From Quisquiliibacterium sp. (GTDB taxonomy: Bacteria; Pseudomonadota; Gammaproteobacteria; Burkholderiales; Burkholderiaceae_E): a stretch of 10,199 nt of DNA. The translations under genes and the position numbers were made by a program. Position 1 is the stretch's first letter. Every line of letters starts with the position of its first letter. The notes under the pieces were generated by a model. That model worked only from the letters and a program-made list of their open reading frames with translations. It was not told the origin of the DNA and did no database searches. Positions 5,999-10,199 of the stretch are shown piece after piece. The stretch is from positions 1 to 10,199 of the forward strand of contig JAURMJ010000169.1 of the NCBI GenBank assembly GCA_030830765.1, given 5' to 3'.

Positions 5999-6757
5999 AT
6001 GGATGATCAGCAGTTGCTGCGTTACAGCCGCCACATCCTGCTCGATGAGATCGGCATCGATGCGCAGGAGCGTCTGCTGGCCGGCACCGCCTTGATCGTC
6101 GGAGCCGGTGGCCTCGGATGTCCAGCCGCCCTGTATCTTGCCGCTGCTGGACTGAGCAAGCTGATCATTGCTGATGCGGATACGGTTGACCTGACCAATC
6201 TTCAACGTCAGATCCTGCATCGTGAATCCAGCGTCGGGCACCCCAAGGTCGAATCGGCCAGGCAGAGCCTGGAGCAGATCAACTCCTCTGTCGAGGTGAT
6301 CCCGCTGAACAACCGACTGGAAGGGGAGTTACTGAACGAATTGGTGTCGCGCAGCGATGTTGTCCTTGATTGCAGTGACAACTTCGCCACCCGCCATGCC
6401 GTGAACCGGGCCTGCGTCAAGCACCGCGTGCCCTTGGTTTCAGGAGCGGCTATCCGCTTTGACGGACAACTGGCCGTCTTTGATCCGCGCGTCGACGAGG
6501 CGCCTTGCTACAACTGCCTGTTCCCTGAACACCAGCAGTTCGAGGAAGTACGCTGTGCAGTGATGGGCGTCTTTGCGCCGATCACGGGCATCGTCGGCAC
6601 GATGCAGGCCGCAGAGGCACTGAAGCTGGTTGGTGGTTTTTGCGAGCCCATGGTCGGAAAGCTGATGCTGATCGATGCTCGATCGATGCAGATCCAGAGC
6701 ATTGGACTAACACGGGACCCGAGCTGCCAGGTCTGCGGCTCGGGCGGTGCAGACTGA
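5999..6757 (+). CDS. moeB: MoeB/ThiF/HesA-family adenylyltransferase (E1-like, activates a sulfur-carrier protein)
   Basis: 252 residues, usual for MoeB or ThiF without a rhodanese domain. It adenylates the C-terminal Gly-Gly of a small ubiquitin-fold sulfur carrier (MoaD for molybdopterin or ThiS for thiazole) in the cytoplasm. Visible: N-terminal LLRYSRHILL (6-15); ATP loop GAGGLGCPAALYLAAAG (35-51); D59 and D61; the arginine-containing DLTNLQRQIL (64-73); LDCSDNFATR (123-132); the zinc cysteine pairs C170/C173 (CYNC) and C243/C246 (CQVC); and C186 at the place of the ThiF/MoeB cysteine just before GVFAPITGIVG. The ATG at 5999 fits the family N-terminus; its ribosome site is weak. The gene lies 83 bases after ctpA and is convergent with the amidase gene. 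No moaD, thiS, moaE or thiG is nearby, so MoeB versus ThiF (or a dual role) cannot be settled from this window. Confidence 0.9.
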   Translation: MDDQQLLRYSRHILLDEIGIDAQERLLAGTALIVGAGGLGCPAALYLAAAGLSKLIIADADTVDLTNLQRQILHRESSVGHPKVESARQSLEQINSSVEVIPLNNRLEGELLNELVSRSDVVLDCSDNFATRHAVNRACVKHRVPLVSGAAIRFDGQLAVFDPRVDEAPCYNCLFPEHQQFEEVRCAVMGVFAPITGIVGTMQAAEALKLVGGFCEPMVGKLMLIDARSMQIQSIGLTRDPSCQVCGSGGAD

Positions 6758-6793
6758 GCCTGCGACGTGGATGGGCAAGGCCGAGACTGCGCC

Positions 6794-8233
6794 TCAGGGA
6801 GCATCCGGCGGGGATTGCCGCCACCAGTCGGTCATCAGCTCATAGGCCTGAGCAAGCCGCAGCACCTCAAGATCTCCTCGAGGTCGACCGATCAGCTGCA
6901 TGCCCATCGGCAGGCCCTCTTCCGAAAAACCGACCGGCACGCTGATTACCGGCAATCCGGCCAGCGTCGGACCAATGACGACCTCCATCCAGCGATGGTA
7001 GGTATCCATGGCCCGCCCGGCAACCTGAGAAGGCCAGTGGGTCGAAACATCGAACGGAAACACCTGCGCACTGGGCAAGGCAAGGAAATCGTAGCGATCG
7101 AACATTTTGAGCATGTGCTGATACCAGGCGGAGCGCTCGATCGAGGCCCTGTACAACTCACCTGCACTCGTTGACAGACTGTTCTCGACCTCCCAGATCG
7201 CCTCCGGTTTGAGCTGCGCACGGCGCACCGGATCCTGGTAGTCGTTCGCCTTTCCGCCAGCAATGCTCGCGCTGCGCAAAGCCAGCCACATTGACCACAA
7301 GCGCTCGGGCTCGAAACCAAGCTTGGCTTCCTCAACCGGATAGCCTGCAGTCTGCAACCTGCCCAACGCCCCCCGGCACAGTTCCAGCACGCCGTCTTCC
7401 ATCGGCAGGTAGCGATCGAAATCGCCAAGCCAGCCGATGCGCGCACCCGGCTCAAGCGCCTGCAGTGGTTGGGCAAATACCGCCGGGTCTTCACCCAGCG
7501 ACAAGGGCACACGCGGATCATAGCCGGCCTGGATGGACAGCAATCGGGCCACATCGGAAACCGTACGCCCCATCGGCCCCTCAACGCCCAGTTGATCCAT
7601 GAACAACTCGTTCGCCGGCCATTTGGGCACCCGCCCAGCCGACGGGCGAAAACCGAAGACATTGTTGAATGCCGCCGGATTGCGCAACGAGCCGCCCATG
7701 TCACTGCCATCGGCCACCGGCAGCAGATTGAGCGCCAGGGCGACCGCAGCCCCTCCGCTGGAGCCCCCTGCACATTTGCTGCGGTTCCAGGCGTTGCGGG
7801 TCGCGCCAAATACCATGTTGTAGGTTTGCGAACCGTAGCCGAACTCGGGGGTATTGGTCTTGCCGATAATGATCGCGCCCGCGTTCTTGACCCGTTCAAC
7901 GATCAATCCATCGACTTGAGGAACATGATTCGCATACAGCGGTGAACCGAAGGTGGATGGAATACCCGCGGTCAGCGCAAGATCCTTGATCGCCTGCGGC
8001 ATGCCATGCATCCAGCCAAGCCATTGACCACGCGTAAGCTGAGTATCACGTTCGTCAGCCTGAGCGAGCAGTGTTTCGCGCGGTTGCAGCGAAACAATCG
8101 CATTGCAGCCCGGGTTTACGCGATCGATACGATCCAGGTAGGACTGCATGACCTCCCGGCAGGAGACCTTGCGGCTTTTGATCGCGTCCGACAGCGCATG
8201 GGCATCCAGCGAAGTGATGTCCTTTTCGTTCAT
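6794..8233 (-). CDS. Amidase-signature (AS) family amidase
   Basis: 479 residues. Hydrolyses a carboxamide through the Ser-cisSer-Lys triad of the AS family. Visible: N-terminal helical region with SCREVMQSYLDRIDRVNP (24-41); GMPQAIKDLALTAGIPSTFGS (77-97), with catalytic K83; GAIIIGKTNTPEFG (119-132); KCAGGSSGGAAVALA (153-167), with cis-S158; and DMGGSLRNPAAFNNVFGFRPS (178-198), with nucleophile S182. The spacings K-to-S of 75 and S-to-S of 24 equal those of fatty acid amide hydrolase. The C-terminus GPTLAGLPVISVPVGF and GLPMGMQLIGRPRGD is also standard. There is no signal peptide, so it is cytoplasmic. It is not GatA: no gatB or gatC is near. It starts 40 bases after slmA and may be co-transcribed with it. 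AS enzymes are catalytically diverse (indoleacetamide, aryl amides, nicotinamide, peptide amides), so no substrate is assigned. Confidence 0.93.
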   Translation of the reverse strand: MNEKDITSLDAHALSDAIKSRKVSCREVMQSYLDRIDRVNPGCNAIVSLQPRETLLAQADERDTQLTRGQWLGWMHGMPQAIKDLALTAGIPSTFGSPLYANHVPQVDGLIVERVKNAGAIIIGKTNTPEFGYGSQTYNMVFGATRNAWNRSKCAGGSSGGAAVALALNLLPVADGSDMGGSLRNPAAFNNVFGFRPSAGRVPKWPANELFMDQLGVEGPMGRTVSDVARLLSIQAGYDPRVPLSLGEDPAVFAQPLQALEPGARIGWLGDFDRYLPMEDGVLELCRGALGRLQTAGYPVEEAKLGFEPERLWSMWLALRSASIAGGKANDYQDPVRRAQLKPEAIWEVENSLSTSAGELYRASIERSAWYQHMLKMFDRYDFLALPSAQVFPFDVSTHWPSQVAGRAMDTYHRWMEVVIGPTLAGLPVISVPVGFSEEGLPMGMQLIGRPRGDLEVLRLAQAYELMTDWWRQSPPDAP

Positions 8234-8273
8234 GGTCTGTTCCAGTGAGTGCCCTGCTCGGGTTCAGTTTCAA

Positions 8274-8888
8274 TCAGGTAATCAGCGGCGGAATCTGCAG
8301 TTCCAGTGATTCAGTCGGCAGGCGCCTGAATCCACTCTTGGCAAAACGCAGCCACCGACCAAGGACAAAGGCCATCACGAGACCGGCACGGGCTGCAGGA
8401 TCGGTCTGCGCAGGCAGCCGCCCCTGGACCATCGCCGTGCGAAAGGCTTGCTTGATCGAAGCTTCGACGCGATCGATCAGCTGGTTGATCCGCTCCTGAA
8501 GCCTATCGTTTTCAGTGACCAGCGCATCGCCGACCAGTACCCGGGTCATGCCGGGATTGCGTTCGGAGAAGCTGAGCAGCATCGAAACCATTGCGCGCAA
8601 CTGCCGCTGCCCATCCTCATCCTGAGAACAAATCTGATTGATCAGCCCGAACACCGTGGACTCGATGAACTCGATCAGCCCTTCGAACATCTGCGCCTTA
8701 CTGGCGAAATGCCGATACAGGGCAGCCTCCGAGACCTTGAGTCGGGCCGCCAACGCGGCAGTCGTGACTCGATCTGCTCCCGGCTCCTGCAGCATGGCCG
8801 CCAGCGTCTGCAGAATCTGCAGGCGACGTTCACCCGGCTTGAGACGGGGCGCTCTTTCTGACGATGGAGGCGAAGCTTGTTGACTCAT
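8274..8888 (-). CDS. slmA: Nucleoid occlusion factor SlmA (TetR family)
   Basis: 204 residues from the ATG at 8886-8888, compared with 198 for E. coli SlmA. Binds specific chromosomal sites and blocks FtsZ ring assembly over the nucleoid. Visible: a basic, disordered start (1-20), then [18 protein letters not shown] (20-37) and the helix-turn-helix [20 protein letters not shown] (41-60), then [16 protein letters not shown]. This reproduces the E. coli SlmA segment [20 protein letters not shown] closely. Further on, [20 protein letters not shown] and [18 protein letters not shown] match the E. coli GFGERNPGLTRILTGHAL and EQDRLQGRINQLFERIEA. The frame stays open to a TTG at 8960, but those 24 extra residues have no family match, so the internal ATG is preferred. 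It lies 78 bases after the HAD gene and 40 bases before the amidase gene. Confidence 0.94.
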   Translation of the reverse strand: [204 protein letters not shown]

Positions 8889-8966
8889 CTCGTGACCGGA
8901 CCGCCACCCGGATCTCCTCGATGGAGTTGGTTGATCAGGACAGCGCCGGCGGTCGGGCAATCCAGC

Positions 8967-9743
8967 TCAGACGAGCTTGTGAACAATGCGAGGCAAGCTC
9001 GCTGCCGATTGTACTTGAAGCCCGACCTGTCGCCCGCGTCCGGCAATACGTCCTGCAGGCTCCGATCCGCCGTGCCTGGCCATGCCGGTCACAAGCACGG
9101 TTCGCACCCGGCAGGCACGCGCTGCGCGCAGATTGGCCACTGAATCCTCGACGAGCACACAGCGTGAAGCCGGAACCCTCAGGCGCGCAAGCAACTTGAG
9201 CAACATGCTGCGTGATGGTTTGGGAAGAAACCGTCCGGCAAACTGCATCGATTCGATCGCAAGCAGGCCATCGAGCTGCGCTGCGATGCCCAGGCGCCCG
9301 AGCACTGCACGCGCGTAGTCATTCGGCCCGTTGGTCAGCACAATCTTTCGCCCTGGCAGTCTGCGCAGGGCGTCACGCAGGCCGTGATCGCGATCGACAA
9401 TCCGATGCATGTCGGGGAACGGGTGGACCTCGCGCAAGAACTCATGGGCATCGACCTCATGATGCCGGACCATGCCCAGCAAAGTCGCACCGTAGCGACG
9501 CCAGTAATTTGCACGCAGTTCACTGGCCTGCGCCTGATCGACACCGAGACGCCGCGACACGTAATCGGTCATTGCCAGATTGATCCGCGGCATGATTTGC
9601 GCGGATGCGTCATGCAGCGTGTTATCCAGGTCCAGCAGCCAGACGAGTGCAGACGAGCGCACCAGCGCACGACCCAACCGCGGACCCAGACCGCGCCCGC
9701 TGCGCTTGCGCCCCATCCCAACGGCTCTCGCGGACAGCCTCAT
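8967..9743 (-). CDS. HAD-superfamily pyrimidine 5'-nucleotidase (SDT1-like)
   Basis: Up to 258 residues. Predicted Mg-dependent phosphatase that removes phosphate from pyrimidine (and analogue) monophosphates in the cytoplasm. All four HAD motifs are present: I, LLDLDNTLHDAS (nucleophile D38, acid D40); II, VLTNG (T137); III, LPKPS (K175); IV, VEDSVANLRAA (E199, D200). The DLDNTLHDAS form and the helical cap between motifs I and II fit the pyrimidine 5'-nucleotidase group, which I recall sitting beside argB and slmA in betaproteobacteria. The start is uncertain. The ATG at 9743 gives a 33-residue arginine-rich leader (8 Arg) with no Shine-Dalgarno sequence. The ATG at 9716 and the GTG at 9662 give shorter proteins closer to the family length. 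I give the longest form and would not be surprised if one of the shorter starts is used. argB lies 114 bases upstream. Confidence 0.85.
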   Translation of the reverse strand: MRLSARAVGMGRKRSGRGLGPRLGRALVRSSALVWLLDLDNTLHDASAQIMPRINLAMTDYVSRRLGVDQAQASELRANYWRRYGATLLGMVRHHEVDAHEFLREVHPFPDMHRIVDRDHGLRDALRRLPGRKIVLTNGPNDYARAVLGRLGIAAQLDGLLAIESMQFAGRFLPKPSRSMLLKLLARLRVPASRCVLVEDSVANLRAARACRVRTVLVTGMARHGGSEPAGRIAGRGRQVGLQVQSAASLPRIVHKLV

Positions 9744-9789
9744 GCTGATTGAACGCCCGGGGAAATCTCGTCAGTCATCTGTCGCCTTT

Positions 9790-9825
9790 GTCTCAGCGGT
9801 TGCAGCAACCACAATGCGCAGAGAC
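9790..9825 (-). other. Nested inverted repeat in the argB to 5'-nucleotidase spacer
   Basis: An inner near-palindrome, GGTTGC-a-GCAACC (9798-9810), is flanked by outer arms GTCTCAGC (9790-9797) and GCAGAGAC (9818-9825), which pair with one mismatch. Neither strand has a T-run after it, so it is not a plain intrinsic terminator. It could be an operator, an mRNA processing site or a stabilising structure behind argB. The rest of this 114-base spacer shows only a five-pair inverted repeat at 9841-9853 next to the argB stop. Confidence 0.45.
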
Positions 9826-9857
9826 TGTGCCTGCCGATTCGATTCAATGAATCTGGA

Positions 9858-10199
<342 letters not shown>

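Noticed and set aside
6758..6793. Possible bidirectional terminator between convergent moeB and the amidase gene
   Set aside because: The 36-base spacer shows no convincing stem and no T- or A-runs on either strand.
6946..7899. 317-codon minus-strand open frame overlapping the amidase gene in another frame
   Set aside because: Same strand but alternate frame of the amidase gene. Composition is Arg/Cys/Ser-rich without motifs, while the amidase frame carries the full catalytic triad.
8245..8250. GTGAGT, half of the SlmA-binding palindrome GTGAGTACTCAC, upstream of the amidase gene
   Set aside because: The second half does not match (GCCCTG follows). A six-base half site is expected by chance.
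8889..8960. 24-residue N-terminal extension of SlmA from a TTG
   Set aside because: The extension matches nothing in SlmA proteins, and the ATG at 8888 gives a family-typical length of 204 residues.

Overview
The window is a gene-dense, GC-rich (roughly 60 percent by eye) chromosomal segment carrying housekeeping genes. The set points to a betaproteobacterium, probably Burkholderiales or a close relative: SlmA (a beta/gammaproteobacterial nucleoid-occlusion factor), a dPGM-type phosphoglycerate mutase next to a CtpA protease and a MoeB/ThiF-like E1, and slmA followed by a pyrimidine 5'-nucleotidase and argB. The order assignment is inference from gene families and remembered gene order, not from a search. 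There are no tRNA, rRNA, CRISPR, IS or phage features, and no gene-free stretch longer than about 125 bases.

Layout. (1) 1-261, plus strand: the 3' end of trmL (tRNA wobble 2'-O-methyltransferase), cut by the window edge. (2) 245-3553, minus strand: a compact six-gene run read from right to left: membrane-anchored rhodanese, grxC, secB, a secreted SH3-like protein, gpsA and a LOG-family phosphoribohydrolase. The run is convergent with trmL and overlaps it by 17 bases. Rhodanese-grxC-secB-gpsA with trmL nearby is the same order as E. coli yibN-grxC-secB-gpsA-cysE-trmL. The SH3 gene and the LOG gene are local additions. (3) 3617-6757, plus strand: gpmA, ctpA and a moeB/thiF-like gene, starting from a short divergent promoter region at about 3554-3616. 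(4) 6794-10199, minus strand, convergent with moeB: argB (partial), pyrimidine 5'-nucleotidase, slmA and an amidase-signature enzyme.

How the genes relate. The rhodanese, glutaredoxin and SecB genes form an ancient conserved cluster (sulfur/thiol handling and protein export) leading into GpsA (glycerol-3-phosphate for phospholipids). secB and the SH3 gene share an ATGA overlap, so they are probably translationally coupled. CtpA acts in the periplasm on envelope proteins. MoeB/ThiF activates a sulfur-carrier protein that is not encoded here. ArgB belongs to arginine synthesis, SlmA protects the nucleoid from FtsZ, and the HAD enzyme and LOG protein are nucleotide-housekeeping or house-cleaning enzymes.

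I looked for a new biological system on both strands and did not find one. What deserves a second look is modest: unusual neighbourhood insertions, an apparent replacement of one phosphoglycerate mutase type by another at a conserved locus, a hexamer repeat in the secB tail, and several spacer inverted repeats.
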